DNA of 64,000 bases from Leucobacter sp. G161. Its GTDB lineage: Bacteria; Actinomycetota; Actinomycetes; Actinomycetales; Microbacteriaceae. The notes below the pieces were generated by a model. That model did not search any database and had not been told where the DNA came from. It saw only the letters and a list, made by a program, of their open reading frames with translations. The translations under genes were made by a program, and so were the position numbers. The stretch is taken from assembly GCF_001482305.1 (NCBI RefSeq), contig NZ_LOHP01000069.1:1-64000 (forward strand). The letters run 5' to 3'. Shown here piece after piece: positions 8,896 through 17,446 of this stretch. Within the stretch, counting starts at the first letter, position 1. The number at the start of each line of letters is the position of its first letter.

Positions 8896-9999
8896 CTAGA
8901 ACCGGATGATCTGCCGAAGCGCGTCGCCGGTTTCGAGCGCGTCCATCGCAGCGTTGATGTCATCGAGTTCGATGGTTGCTGAGATCAGCGCCTCCAGGCC
9001 CAGCTTCCCGTCGCGCCACAGCTGTGCGTAGCGCGGAATGTCCCGGCTCGGCACGGCAGAGCCGAGATAGCTTCCGATGACCGTGCGCGCCTCCGCGGTC
9101 AGCGTGAGCGGGGAGATCTCGCTCCGCTGATCGGGGGCAGGGAGCCCCACAGTCACCGTGCGACCGCCTGGCGCGGTGACCTGATAGGCCGTCTCGAATG
9201 CGCGAGCATGACCGGCGCACTCGACGACGACGGGAAACCGCATGCTCCGCTCAAGCGCCTGCTGCGGGGTGACGCACTCGGCAGCGCCGGCGGCGAGCGC
9301 CGCAGCGAACTTGTGCTCGTTGGCGTCGATGCCGACGACGCGGTGCCCTTCGGCATGGGCTACGAGGAGTGCGGCCATGCCGACGCCGCCGAGCCCGATA
9401 ACTGCGACGGTGTCACCCTCGGCTGGCTTGCCGGCGTTAACGACCGCACCGCCTCCGGTCAGCACCGCGCAACCGAGGAGCGCGGCGATGTCGGGTGGCA
9501 CATCGTCGTCGACCGGGACGACGGAGCGTGCGTCGACGACGGCGTGCGTCGCAAACCCGGAGACACCAAGATGATGGCGGATCGGCTCGCTGCCCTGAAA
9601 AATGCGTGTTTCCTCGCTCATGAGCGTGCCGGCGGCGTTGGCTGCGCTCCCGGGCTCGCACGGCAGCAGGCCGTCGGTGAGGCATGACGCGCAGGTACCG
9701 CAGCGCGGCAGGAAGGTCATCACGACGCGGCGGCCGATGAGTATCGCGTCACTGTCGGACCCGACTGCCTCGACGCGTCCCGCTGCTTCGTGACCGAGCA
9801 GCATGGGGAGGGGACGCGGCCTGCTGCCGTTCACCACGGAGAGGTCAGAGTGGCAGACGCTTGCAGCTTCGATGCGCACGAGCAGTTCGCCAGCACCTGG
9901 ATCGCGCAGCTCGAGCTCTCTGACCTCGATCGGCTGTGACTGCGCCCACGGCTGTGGGCTTCCTGAAGCGGTGAGTACTGCACCACGGATGTGTGTCAT
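8896..9999 (-). CDS. Zinc-dependent alcohol dehydrogenase (MDR family)
   Basis: A 367-residue NAD(P)-linked medium-chain dehydrogenase. Catalytic zinc ligands are Cys49, His70 with Glu71 (GHEAAGRVEAVG) and Cys177; the structural zinc lobe is Cys100, Cys103, Cys106, Cys114. The Rossmann motif is GLGGVG. Overall it resembles class III/aryl-alcohol dehydrogenases of actinobacteria. It has a GGGAG ribosome site and is divergent from the polyol-like operon starting at 10315, so it may oxidise an alcohol or aldehyde related to that pathway; this link is positional only. Confidence 0.9.
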   Translation of the reverse strand: MTHIRGAVLTASGSPQPWAQSQPIEVRELELRDPGAGELLVRIEAASVCHSDLSVVNGSRPRPLPMLLGHEAAGRVEAVGSDSDAILIGRRVVMTFLPRCGTCASCLTDGLLPCEPGSAANAAGTLMSEETRIFQGSEPIRHHLGVSGFATHAVVDARSVVPVDDDVPPDIAALLGCAVLTGGGAVVNAGKPAEGDTVAVIGLGGVGMAALLVAHAEGHRVVGIDANEHKFAAALAAGAAECVTPQQALERSMRFPVVVECAGHARAFETAYQVTAPGGRTVTVGLPAPDQRSEISPLTLTAEARTVIGSYLGSAVPSRDIPRYAQLWRDGKLGLEALISATIELDDINAAMDALETGDALRQIIRF

Positions 10000-10182
10000 G
10001 ACGGGATCTCCCTGGGTATGGATAGCGGGTGCGGCTGCCGTGTGAGGAGAAACGTCGGCGTTCGCTCACAGGTAGGCTCGCACGGAACTGGCGAGGCGCG
10101 TGATTCTGGAGTTCTTGAACGCAAGCTCCATAGTACGAAACTTCTGCGGGGGAGGAAAGCCCAACGGTCGGGCGGACAGGAG

Positions 10183-10212
10183 TTGACGGGCTTTGGCAAT
10201 CGATGCTAACTT
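10183..10212 (+). promoter_or_regulatory. Promoter of the MFS/kinase/GlpD-like operon
   Basis: -35 TTGACG (10183-10188), 18-nt spacer, -10 TAACTT (10207-10212). Predicted start near 10219, just before the leader terminator. The same -10 and spacing are found in the ABC operon promoter. Confidence 0.6.
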
Positions 10213-10223
10213 CAGGGCAACGG

Positions 10224-10271
10224 GGCAAGAATCAAAGAATTCCTGGTATGGAGTCTTTGTCTTGCCTTTTT
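10224..10271 (+). terminator. Leader terminator, candidate GlpP antitermination target
   Basis: GGCAAGA-AT-CAAAGA (10224-10238) pairs with TCTTTG-TCTTGCC (10254-10266), a 13-bp stem with a 2-nt bulge, and is followed directly by TTTTT. This is an intrinsic terminator about 45 nt before the first start codon, inside the transcript. In Bacillus the GlpP protein prevents termination at such a hairpin in the glpD leader, and a GlpP homolog is the fifth gene of this operon. The loop CCTGG (10242-10246) can pair with CCAGG (10288-10292), a possible alternative structure. Confidence 0.7.
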
Positions 10272-10314
10272 CTGTCGTGACCCCTTGCCAGGTATGACAG
10301 AGAGGTCATCTCAC

Positions 10315-11736
10315 ATGGCAACACACATACTTCGCGGGATCGGCGATGTCGTTTCCTACATCGACTCGCGCACGCAGATCCGCGGCCGCGCCGGCTGGAT
10401 CTGGTGGCTCGCCCTCGGCGGGCTCTTCCTTGACGCGTTCTCGAACTCTGCGCTGTCTGCTGGCCTTGGGCCCATGACGAAGGACCTCGAACTTGGGGCA
10501 GGGCAGATCGCGCTCCTCACTTCGATGGCATCCTGGGTTGCGCTCGTATTCAACCCGATCGGCGGCTGGCTCGCAGATCGCTTCGGACGTGTCGGTCCGC
10601 TGCTCGTCGCGAAGGTGCTCGCAATGGCGGGCGCATTCATCGCGGCCTTCGCCCCGAGCTTCGAGATGGTCGTCGCCGGTCGCTTCTTTGTCGGGGCCGC
10701 ATACGGCATCGACTTCGCGATCGCCATGGCGCTGCTCGCAGAGTTCACCCCCGCGCGGTTCCGTGCACGCATCAACACCTGGCAGGGCATCTGGTACACC
10801 GCAGTATCGTCGAACCTCATCTTGGCGATCGGTTTCCACAATATGAACGTGGGCGATTCGATCTGGCGTTACGCCGTCGGTACTGCCGGCATCGTCGCGC
10901 TGCTGCTCTTCATCGCGCAGGCGCTGAAGCTCGTCGAGAGCCCGAGCTGGTACGCACGTAAGGGCAGGCTTGATGACGCGGCTCGATCGATGACCAAGAT
11001 CTACGGCGAGAAGTTCGAGGCCGCTCCCGAGGCCGAGCGGATCCCCATGGAGGGCGTCGCAACCAAGGGCATCGGAAACGTCGCGCTCATCTTCCGTGGC
11101 ATCTACCTGCCACGCACCATCCTCGCGTCGACCGTGCAGATGGGGCAGTCGCTGCAGTACTTCGCTGTCGGCTGGTATCTCCCGATTATCTCGATCGCTA
11201 TCTTCGGTGAGGGCGACTTCGTGCTCGCGACGGTCGGCACGCTCGTCTTCAACGCGTTCGGCATTATTGGTGGCTTCGCCTCGCCGTTCATCGCGAAGAA
11301 ACTCGGTCTGCGTCGCGCATCGGCGATCGGCTTCTCGCTCGTATTCGTGATGCTCCTTATCCTCGGCCTCGCCTTCGAGACGATGCCGCTGTGGCTCGCG
11401 TTTATCGTGCCGTCGCTGTTCATCCTCTTCCACTCGGGCGGGCCCGGCGCGAACGGCAAGAGCCTGTCGACGCTGTCGTTCCGCAGCGAGCTCCGTGCGA
11501 CCGCCAACGGCTTCATCGGCGCGATCGGCAGCCTCGGCGCGGCCCTCGGTCTCGTGGTGTTCCCGATCCTCAAGGAAGACCTTGGACTCGGCCCGACCTT
11601 CCTCATCCTCTCGGCTGTGCCGCTGGTCGCGGCCATCATCTGCTGGGTGATCAAGTGGGAGCCGAGCCGCGCTGACTTCAACCCGGACGAGGAGCCCGAG
11701 GCTCCACAGTTCCGCGACGCAGTCACCACACGCTAA
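10315..11736 (+). CDS. MFS transporter, sugar/polyol porter type
   Basis: A 473-residue permease with about 12 transmembrane helices. It has the sugar-porter loop pattern GGWLADRFGRVGPLL between helices 2 and 3 and PARFRARINTWQG in the central region, resembling inositol/aromatic-acid/sugar-porter members more than the GlpF channel or the GlpT antiporter. ATG 10315 chosen for the AGAGAGG ribosome site 9 nt upstream; earlier starts (TTG 10285, ATG 10294) lack one. First gene of the operon with a GlpK-like kinase, so it probably imports an unphosphorylated polyol. Exact substrate unknown. Confidence 0.87.
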   Translation: MATHILRGIGDVVSYIDSRTQIRGRAGWIWWLALGGLFLDAFSNSALSAGLGPMTKDLELGAGQIALLTSMASWVALVFNPIGGWLADRFGRVGPLLVAKVLAMAGAFIAAFAPSFEMVVAGRFFVGAAYGIDFAIAMALLAEFTPARFRARINTWQGIWYTAVSSNLILAIGFHNMNVGDSIWRYAVGTAGIVALLLFIAQALKLVESPSWYARKGRLDDAARSMTKIYGEKFEAAPEAERIPMEGVATKGIGNVALIFRGIYLPRTILASTVQMGQSLQYFAVGWYLPIISIAIFGEGDFVLATVGTLVFNAFGIIGGFASPFIAKKLGLRRASAIGFSLVFVMLLILGLAFETMPLWLAFIVPSLFILFHSGGPGANGKSLSTLSFRSELRATANGFIGAIGSLGAALGLVVFPILKEDLGLGPTFLILSAVPLVAAIICWVIKWEPSRADFNPDEEPEAPQFRDAVTTR

Positions 11737-11760
11737 GACAACGACGCAAAGGAGTAAGCG

Positions 11761-13287
11761 GTGAAACAGGCAATACTCGCAATCGACGAGGGCACAACTG
11801 GCACGCGTGCCGCCTGGGTGACCGCCGACGGCGACGTGGGCGGGCTCACCTACGAACGGTTGTCGGTGAGTTCCCCCCGGCCCGGGGTCGTGGCGCAGAG
11901 CGCCAGTGAGATCCTGGAGAAGACGATCCGCACGCTGCGAGCGGCCTACGCTTCGGCGCAGGAACACGGGCTGCAGGTCACCGCCGTCACCATCGCGACG
12001 CAGCGCGCGACCGCGACGCTGTGGGACACAGAAACGGGTGAGCCGGTCGCGCCCTCGATGGTGTGGCAGGACACCCAGTACGCGGCGGATCTGGCCGCGC
12101 TCTCGGGCGACTGGGACGCACGGTTGTGGCCGAGCATCGGTCGCCCGACCGGGGTGCGTAACGTGTATCTGTGGGCGGCTCGGGTGCTCGCCGACGCGCA
12201 GCAGCCTCGCGCGCGTGAGTGCCGCGCAAAGGGCACACTCGCGTTCGGTACCGTTGACACCTGGCTGCTGTGGTCACTGTCGAACCGACGCGAGCTCGTC
12301 GCCACCGCGACGAACGCGGTGAGCTCGGGGGCCTATCGACTCGCGGACCACAGCTACCACACCGAGTTCATTACGGCGCTTGGTTTCCCGCTCGATCTGC
12401 TGCCTGAGCTGCGGGATGACGTCTCAGATTTCGGAACGCTCCGCCCCGAGATTCTCGGCGTCGAGCTACCGATCGTCGCAGCCGCGGGCGATCAGCACGC
12501 GGCAATGGTTGGGCTCGGCGTGATCGAGCAGGGCGATGTGATGTGCGTGCACGGCACTGGCTCGTTCGTCGACCTCAATCTCGGCACACACCTACCCGAG
12601 AACGACGGCCGATACCAGGGTGCGTTGAGCCTCGTCGCCTGGCGGGAAGCTGGCATCTCCCGCTACTCGATCGAAACCTTTACCTCGACGACCGGCTCAG
12701 CTATCGACTGGCTCGTTGACAAACTGCGCCTGTTCGACTCGGGCAAACACATCAGCGAGCTTGCTGCCAACGGGCGCATGGGTTCGGTGCACTCGGTGCC
12801 CGCGCTCACGGGTGTTCGCATGCCGAGTGTAAACGCCGGCGTCGGTGCCCTCATTGGGGGCCTCACCATGTCGACCACACGCGAAGACGTCGCGCTCGCC
12901 GTACTTGAAGGCATTGCCCAGTCGGTCGGCTGGAGTATCGACGCAGACCAGGAGGTCGCGGGCATCGAGATCAGCAAGGTCAACATTGGTGGCGGGCTCT
13001 CGAGCTCTGACCCGCTCGTGCAGCTGCAGGCTGACCTTACCGGCGTACCGCACCACCGCTTCCGAGATACCGATAAGGCGTCGCTCCGCGGCGCTGCATT
13101 TCTCGGCGGGGTGAGCCTCGGAATCTGGGACTCGCTTGCGGACACCCGCGAGCTCCTCGGGGCCCCCGATGTTTTCGAACCCAAGATGTCTCCCGCAGAG
13201 CGCGAGGAACGTGTCGCCTCGTGGCGGCAGCGCGTGCTCACGGAGATGGAATTAGCAGACGCAAGAAAGGAATCGAACAAGGAATGA
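11761..13287 (+). CDS. FGGY carbohydrate kinase, glycerol-kinase-like
   Basis: A 508-residue ATP-dependent sugar/polyol kinase. The phosphate loop DEGTTGTR (residues 9-16), GTVDTWLLW, AGDQHAAM (the catalytic Asp-Gln pair) and HGTGSFVDLN all match glycerol kinase. However, the QRET motif is TQRATATLW: the Glu that hydrogen-bonds glycerol (Glu84 in E. coli) is Ala83, and the segment holding Tyr135 differs (RPTGVRNVYLW). Trp102 (VWQ) is kept. The substrate may therefore be a polyol other than glycerol. GTG start with AAAGGAG 8 nt upstream. Overlaps the GlpD-like gene by 4 nt. Confidence 0.85.
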   Translation: MKQAILAIDEGTTGTRAAWVTADGDVGGLTYERLSVSSPRPGVVAQSASEILEKTIRTLRAAYASAQEHGLQVTAVTIATQRATATLWDTETGEPVAPSMVWQDTQYAADLAALSGDWDARLWPSIGRPTGVRNVYLWAARVLADAQQPRARECRAKGTLAFGTVDTWLLWSLSNRRELVATATNAVSSGAYRLADHSYHTEFITALGFPLDLLPELRDDVSDFGTLRPEILGVELPIVAAAGDQHAAMVGLGVIEQGDVMCVHGTGSFVDLNLGTHLPENDGRYQGALSLVAWREAGISRYSIETFTSTTGSAIDWLVDKLRLFDSGKHISELAANGRMGSVHSVPALTGVRMPSVNAGVGALIGGLTMSTTREDVALAVLEGIAQSVGWSIDADQEVAGIEISKVNIGGGLSSSDPLVQLQADLTGVPHHRFRDTDKASLRGAAFLGGVSLGIWDSLADTRELLGAPDVFEPKMSPAEREERVASWRQRVLTEMELADARKESNKE

Positions 13288-14957
13288 GATTTCCTGAAAA
13301 ACGCGCAAACGCAGAGCGCCAGAGCCTGTCCCCAGTGGAGGCTCCCTCGCTCAGCCGCGGCGACGCTATTCGCCGCATGGAAGACGAGGAGTTTGACGTC
13401 GTCATTGTGGGCGGTGGCATTACCGGCGCCTATGCCGCACTCGACGCCGCCCTCCGCGGGCTGAGCGTCGCCCTCATCGAAAAGGACGACTTCGCCTCGG
13501 GCACCTCGAGCAAGTCCTCGAAGATGATCCACGGCGGCCTGCGCTACATCGAGCAGGGCAACCTGCCGCTCGTGCGCCACTCGCTGCTCGAGCGCCAGCG
13601 GCTTCGCCGCAACGCCGGCCATCTCGTGCAGCGCCTCCCATTCCTGTTCCCCGTGCTCTCTGAGGACGGCGTGTTCGACCGGAGGCTTGCCTCGGGGTTC
13701 GAAGCGCTGCTCTGGACGTATGATCTTGCGGGCGGCTGGCGCGAGGGCGTGCTGCACCAGAAGCTCTCGAAGGAGGAAGTGCTCGCGCAGAGCCCCCTGT
13801 TTGTCGCTGACAAGCTCGAGGGCGGCTTCATGTACTACGACTCGCGCGCTGACGATGCCAGGCTGACGCTGAACATCGCACGCACCGCGGCCTTCCACGG
13901 CGCCGCGATTGCGAACTATGCGAAGGCCACCGACGTCATGCGCGATGGCGGGGGAGTCTCGGGAGTCGTTGCTGAGATCGACGGCAACGAGGTGCAGATT
14001 CGCGGTCGCTCGGTCGTCATAGCTGTCGGCTCCTGGCTGCGCGACTGGGACGGCACGAAGCCCGGAACTGACAAGCCAAACATTCGCCCCGCGAAGGGCG
14101 TCCATGTGTCGGTGCCGTGGTCCAAGATTCAGAACTCGTGCACCATTACGATCCCGATCCCCGGCCGCACCCGCCGCGCGACAATCACCCGCTGGGGTGA
14201 CACCGCGCTGCTCGGCACGACCGACGAGGATTACACGGGCGATCTCGACGCCGCACACTGCACGCAGGAAGAAATGAACTTCCTACTCGACGGCGCCATG
14301 CACGCGCTCCGCACGGACATTCAGCCAGCAGACGTGCTCGGCTCGATCGCCGGCACCCGACCGCTCGTCGCGGCGGCGGGCGGGAAGACCCTTGACGTCA
14401 AGCGCAACCACGAGATCCGCACCGACCCAGACGGCCTCGTGACCGTCGTCGGCGGCAAGCTCACTACCTCGCGCCACATGGCCGAGCAGACGGTTGACGC
14501 AGCGCTCAAGGTGCTCGGTAAGCGCGCACAGTGCCGCACGAAGAAGGCCTACCTGCTCGGTGCTGCCGGGTACGACGGTCAGGCCGCGACCGCATCCGGC
14601 GGGCTGCCGGCCCACCTCGCCGAACGTTTCGGCACCGAATCCCGCTTCATCTCGCAGATGATCGCCGCGGATCCCGCGCTGACCGCACCCGTCGTCGAAG
14701 GCCTGCCGTACATCGAAGCAGAGGTTGTCTTCGCTGCGCGCTACGAGATGGCGCACACCGTCGACGACGTGCTCAGCCGCCGCACACGCTCGCGCCTCAT
14801 GGCGCGCGACGCCTCGGGCGTCGCGGCGGGCAGGGTCGGCGAGATCCTTGGCCGGGAGCTCGGGCTGAGCGACACCGACATCGCGGCGCAGGTCGCGAAC
14901 TACCACGAACAAATCCAGATAGAAAAAGCAGTGCTGATGGGAGGCACATCTTCATGA
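13284..14957 (+). CDS. GlpD-like FAD-dependent glycerol-3-phosphate dehydrogenase
   Basis: A 557-residue flavoprotein expected at the inner membrane face, passing electrons to quinone. The dinucleotide motif DVVIVGGGITGAYAALDAAL is followed by the GlpD block FASGTSSKSSKMIHGGLRYI. The GTTDEDYTGD and AGTRPL segments supply substrate-binding residues, and the C-terminal helical domain ends near EKAVLMGG. An N-terminal extension of about 35 residues precedes the FAD domain. ATGA overlap with the kinase gene. Normally oxidises sn-glycerol-3-phosphate to DHAP; because the kinase motif is altered, the real substrate may be a related polyol phosphate. Length fits the family. Confidence 0.88.
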   Translation: MRFPEKRANAERQSLSPVEAPSLSRGDAIRRMEDEEFDVVIVGGGITGAYAALDAALRGLSVALIEKDDFASGTSSKSSKMIHGGLRYIEQGNLPLVRHSLLERQRLRRNAGHLVQRLPFLFPVLSEDGVFDRRLASGFEALLWTYDLAGGWREGVLHQKLSKEEVLAQSPLFVADKLEGGFMYYDSRADDARLTLNIARTAAFHGAAIANYAKATDVMRDGGGVSGVVAEIDGNEVQIRGRSVVIAVGSWLRDWDGTKPGTDKPNIRPAKGVHVSVPWSKIQNSCTITIPIPGRTRRATITRWGDTALLGTTDEDYTGDLDAAHCTQEEMNFLLDGAMHALRTDIQPADVLGSIAGTRPLVAAAGGKTLDVKRNHEIRTDPDGLVTVVGGKLTTSRHMAEQTVDAALKVLGKRAQCRTKKAYLLGAAGYDGQAATASGGLPAHLAERFGTESRFISQMIAADPALTAPVVEGLPYIEAEVVFAARYEMAHTVDDVLSRRTRSRLMARDASGVAAGRVGEILGRELGLSDTDIAAQVANYHEQIQIEKAVLMGGTSS

Positions 14958-16486
14958 TGAGTCGGGAAGCGGTTCGCCGCGGATACAACAAGAGGAACTA
15001 CGTCGTCGGGGCACACACCCCTCCCGGCTGGGCGCCGGAGACGGTCACCACCGAGCAGACGAGCGGGTCGCTGCAGGCAGACGTCGTGGCGGTGCCCGAG
15101 TCGGTGCTTGAGCAGTTGCGCAGCATTGCCGTCGCGGTCACACACGACGCCGCCGGCATGATCGTGAACACTCGCGACTGGTGGGCGCTCACCATGATCG
15201 CTGAGACCGGCGGGGAGCCCGCGATCATCGAGGGCGTGTTCGTCGAGGTTGACTCGGTCGAACAGATTCAGCAGGTCATGCGCCTCGCGAACGAGCACGG
15301 CATCCCCGTCACCGTCTCCGCTGGCCGCTCGAACGTCACCGGAGCGGCCCTGCCGTTGCGCGGCGGCATCGTGCTCGACGTCTGCCGGCTGAACCGGGAG
15401 CTCGGCTTCGACGCCGAGAGCCAGATCGTCACCGTCGAAGCGGGCATGTTCGGCGACGTCTTCGAGGAGCTCGTCCAGGAGAAGTACGGCATGACGAGCG
15501 GCCACTGGCCGTCGTCGTTCGGTATCAGCACCGTTGGCGGCTGGGTAGCCTGCCGCGGCGCCGGCCAGCTGTCGACCCGCTATGGCAAGATCGAAGACAT
15601 GGTCGCCGGCCTCGAGGTGGTGCTCGCAGACGGCTCGCTCATTACGGTTGGTGCTGCTGGCCGCTCCGCTGTTGGCAGCGACCTGCAGCAGCTGTTCGTC
15701 GGCTCGGAGGGCACGCTTGGCGTGATCACCTCGGTGAAGCTCAAGCTCCACCGCCTCCCCGACTACACGAAGGCGATCGCGTTCGGGTTCCCCTCGTTCA
15801 AGGTGGGCCTCGACGTCTGCCGCGAGATCCTGCAGCGCGGGGCAACCCCCGCGGCGCTCCGCCTGTACGACGAGCTTGAGAGCGGTTTGCAGTTCGACCT
15901 GCCTGAGCAGAACGTCATCCTTATCGCTGACGAGGGCGACCCAAAGATCGTTGATGCAGTCATTGCGATCTCCGAAGAGGTCTGCCGCCAGTACGAGGGC
16001 GTCGAGTTCGACGGCGACGTACTGCTCGAACGCTGGTACGAGACCCGCTACCTCACGGGGAAGAGCGCCGAGGGCTTCAAGCGCAGCGCCGGTTTCGTCG
16101 CGGACACCCTCGAGATGAGCGGCGCATGGTCGGCGCTGTCTGACGTGTACACCGAGGTCGTTGAGGCAGTGCAGGCGCTGCCGGGCACGCTGCGTGCTTC
16201 GGCGCACCAGTCGCACGCGTACGCGGATGCCGGTTGCGTCTACTTCTCGTTCCGCGGGGAGGTAGAAGACCCAGCGAATCGTGCCGAGTGGTACCGAGCT
16301 GCCTGGGACGCGGCAAACGAGGTCATCGTGCGCCACAAGACAACCCTCAGCCACCACCACGGCGTCGGTCTTGTGCGTGCTCCATACATGGCTGAGTCGC
16401 TCGGCGGCGGACTCGACGTGCTCCGAGCGATCAAGGCTACCCTTGACCCCAAGGGAATCCTGAATCCCGGAAAGTTGGGGCTCTAA
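14954..16486 (+). CDS. FAD-linked oxidase resembling alkyl-DHAP synthase
   Basis: A 510-residue PCMH-fold flavoprotein. The FAD domain contains GIPVTVSAGRSNVTGAALP, then GHWPSSFGISTVGGWVACRG and YGKIEDMV, closely following the alkylglycerone-phosphate synthase pattern. The triple histidine LSHHHGVG (around residues 467-469) is the catalytic loop that separates that family from GlcD/lactate dehydrogenases. It ends LDPKGILNPGKLGL. In eukaryotes AGPS swaps the acyl chain of acyl-DHAP for a fatty alcohol to start ether lipids; bacterial homologs are largely uncharacterised. Start overlaps the GlpD-like stop (ATGA), with a GGGAGG site. The adjacency to a DHAP-forming enzyme is suggestive. Confidence 0.82.
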   Translation: MMSREAVRRGYNKRNYVVGAHTPPGWAPETVTTEQTSGSLQADVVAVPESVLEQLRSIAVAVTHDAAGMIVNTRDWWALTMIAETGGEPAIIEGVFVEVDSVEQIQQVMRLANEHGIPVTVSAGRSNVTGAALPLRGGIVLDVCRLNRELGFDAESQIVTVEAGMFGDVFEELVQEKYGMTSGHWPSSFGISTVGGWVACRGAGQLSTRYGKIEDMVAGLEVVLADGSLITVGAAGRSAVGSDLQQLFVGSEGTLGVITSVKLKLHRLPDYTKAIAFGFPSFKVGLDVCREILQRGATPAALRLYDELESGLQFDLPEQNVILIADEGDPKIVDAVIAISEEVCRQYEGVEFDGDVLLERWYETRYLTGKSAEGFKRSAGFVADTLEMSGAWSALSDVYTEVVEAVQALPGTLRASAHQSHAYADAGCVYFSFRGEVEDPANRAEWYRAAWDAANEVIVRHKTTLSHHHGVGLVRAPYMAESLGGGLDVLRAIKATLDPKGILNPGKLGL

Positions 16487-16491
16487 CACCG

Positions 16492-17115
16492 ATGTCAGCT
16501 TCAAGGCGCGAGCTATCGATGGATCCGGGGCGCCGCCAGCGCCTGAAAAGGCTTGTCGGGCTGCACGCGCGGCCCGTGATCGCCTCCGTCCTCGATCGCT
16601 CGCACCTTGAGGCGTTCATCGACTCGTCAGCGCAGTTCTGTTTCCTCGCCCAAACCGACCTCATTGAGCTTGAGGCGGCGATCGCCCGCATTCACGAACG
16701 CCCCAACAAAGCTGTGTTCGTGAACATCGATTCGATCGTGGGCCTGGCGCAGGATCGCGGCGGCGTCGACTATCTGGCCAGGCTCGGCGCTGACGGCCTC
16801 CTGACAACCCGCGGGTCATTGATCCCGCGTGCGCAGGACGCCGGCCTGCTGACCGTGCAGAAGCTGTTCATTACTGATCGCTCAAACATTCAGCGCGGTG
16901 TTGCCGCAGTGCAGGGCTCAAAGCCTGACCTGCTGCAGCTCATGCCCGCGCCCGTGCTGCCGTTCGTGGCAAACCACGAGATCATGCGCATTCGACCCGT
17001 CATTGCCTCCGGCTTCGTCACGGACTCGACTGAGATCGAGGCCGCGTTATCGCACGGAGCCGTCGGTGTTTCGAGCAGCAGCCCCAAGCTGTGGGAGTAC
17101 GAGCGCGCGAGCTAG
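16492..17115 (+). CDS. glpP: GlpP-family glycerol-3-phosphate responsive antiterminator
   Basis: A 207-residue TIM-barrel-like protein of the GlpP family. Matching blocks are PVIASVLDRSHLEAF, VFVNIDSIVGLAQDRGGVDY, LGADGLLTTRGSLIPRAQ, TVQKLFITDRSN, PDLLQLMPAPVLPFV and PVIASGFVTD. In Bacillus, GlpP with glycerol-3-phosphate binds the glpD leader mRNA and suppresses termination. It is encoded in the operon whose own leader carries a terminator hairpin (10224-10271), so feed-forward autoregulation is likely. Located 5 nt after the AGPS-like gene. A second ATG at 16519 could be the true start, shortening it by nine residues. Confidence 0.85.
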   Translation: MSASRRELSMDPGRRQRLKRLVGLHARPVIASVLDRSHLEAFIDSSAQFCFLAQTDLIELEAAIARIHERPNKAVFVNIDSIVGLAQDRGGVDYLARLGADGLLTTRGSLIPRAQDAGLLTVQKLFITDRSNIQRGVAAVQGSKPDLLQLMPAPVLPFVANHEIMRIRPVIASGFVTDSTEIEAALSHGAVGVSSSSPKLWEYERAS

Positions 17116-17146
17116 CGCAGCACCATCATTCACACCAGGAGACACC

Positions 17147-17434
17147 ATGTTTACTGTCATCGCACGCTACAACGCCACCCCCGAAACCGCTGAGGAAGTC
17201 GCGGCGTTGCTGCCGAGACTTGCGGCAGGCAGCCGGACCGAAGCCGGCAACATCTCGTATACGATCACCCGAGACCTCGAACAGCCTGAGCGCTTCGTCA
17301 TCGTCGAAGAGTACCGATCTGCAGAGGACTTTGCGGCACACCGTGAAACTACGCACTTCCAGGAGATCGGGCTCGGGCAGATTATTCCGCTGCTTGAGGA
17401 CCGTCAGGTCGCGACCTACGGCCCGGCGCAGTAG
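17147..17434 (+). CDS. ABM-superfamily (antibiotic biosynthesis monooxygenase fold) protein
   Basis: A 95-residue ferredoxin-like dimeric alpha-beta barrel protein. It starts MFTVIARYNATPETAEEV, has NISYTITRDLEQPERFVIVEEY and ends the domain with HRETTHFQEIG, the usual ABM order with the conserved glutamates and an H-x-x-T-x-H-F motif. Members include small quinone monooxygenases and LsrG-like isomerases. ATG 17147 has an AGGAG site 7 nt upstream. It ends the GlpK/GlpD-like operon, so a role in handling a reactive intermediate of that pathway is plausible but unproven. Confidence 0.8.
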   Translation: MFTVIARYNATPETAEEVAALLPRLAAGSRTEAGNISYTITRDLEQPERFVIVEEYRSAEDFAAHRETTHFQEIGLGQIIPLLEDRQVATYGPAQ

Positions 17435-17446
17435 CAGGAGCAACAG

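Larger units (their letters stand above)
10000..10314. other. 315-nt divergent intergenic region with operon leader
   Basis: Separates the alcohol dehydrogenase from the MFS/kinase operon. It contains, left to right, the ribosome site of the dehydrogenase (minus strand), about 150 nt in which no gene or clear motif is seen, a plus-strand promoter (10183-10212), a terminator-like leader hairpin (10224-10271) and the AGAGAGG ribosome site of the MFS gene. Confidence 0.7.

Noticed and set aside
10306-11967. A 553-codon open frame on the minus strand opposite the MFS gene
   Set aside because: It is a GC-driven antisense frame, rich in Arg, Asp and Glu with no motif, while the plus strand encodes a clear transporter with a ribosome site.
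12663-14258. A long minus-strand frame across the kinase and GlpD-like genes
   Set aside because: It spans two real genes in antisense and shows no domain.
14900-16504. A 534-codon minus-strand frame opposite the AGPS-like gene
   Set aside because: Same reason: composition of a mirror frame; the plus-strand protein has all family motifs.
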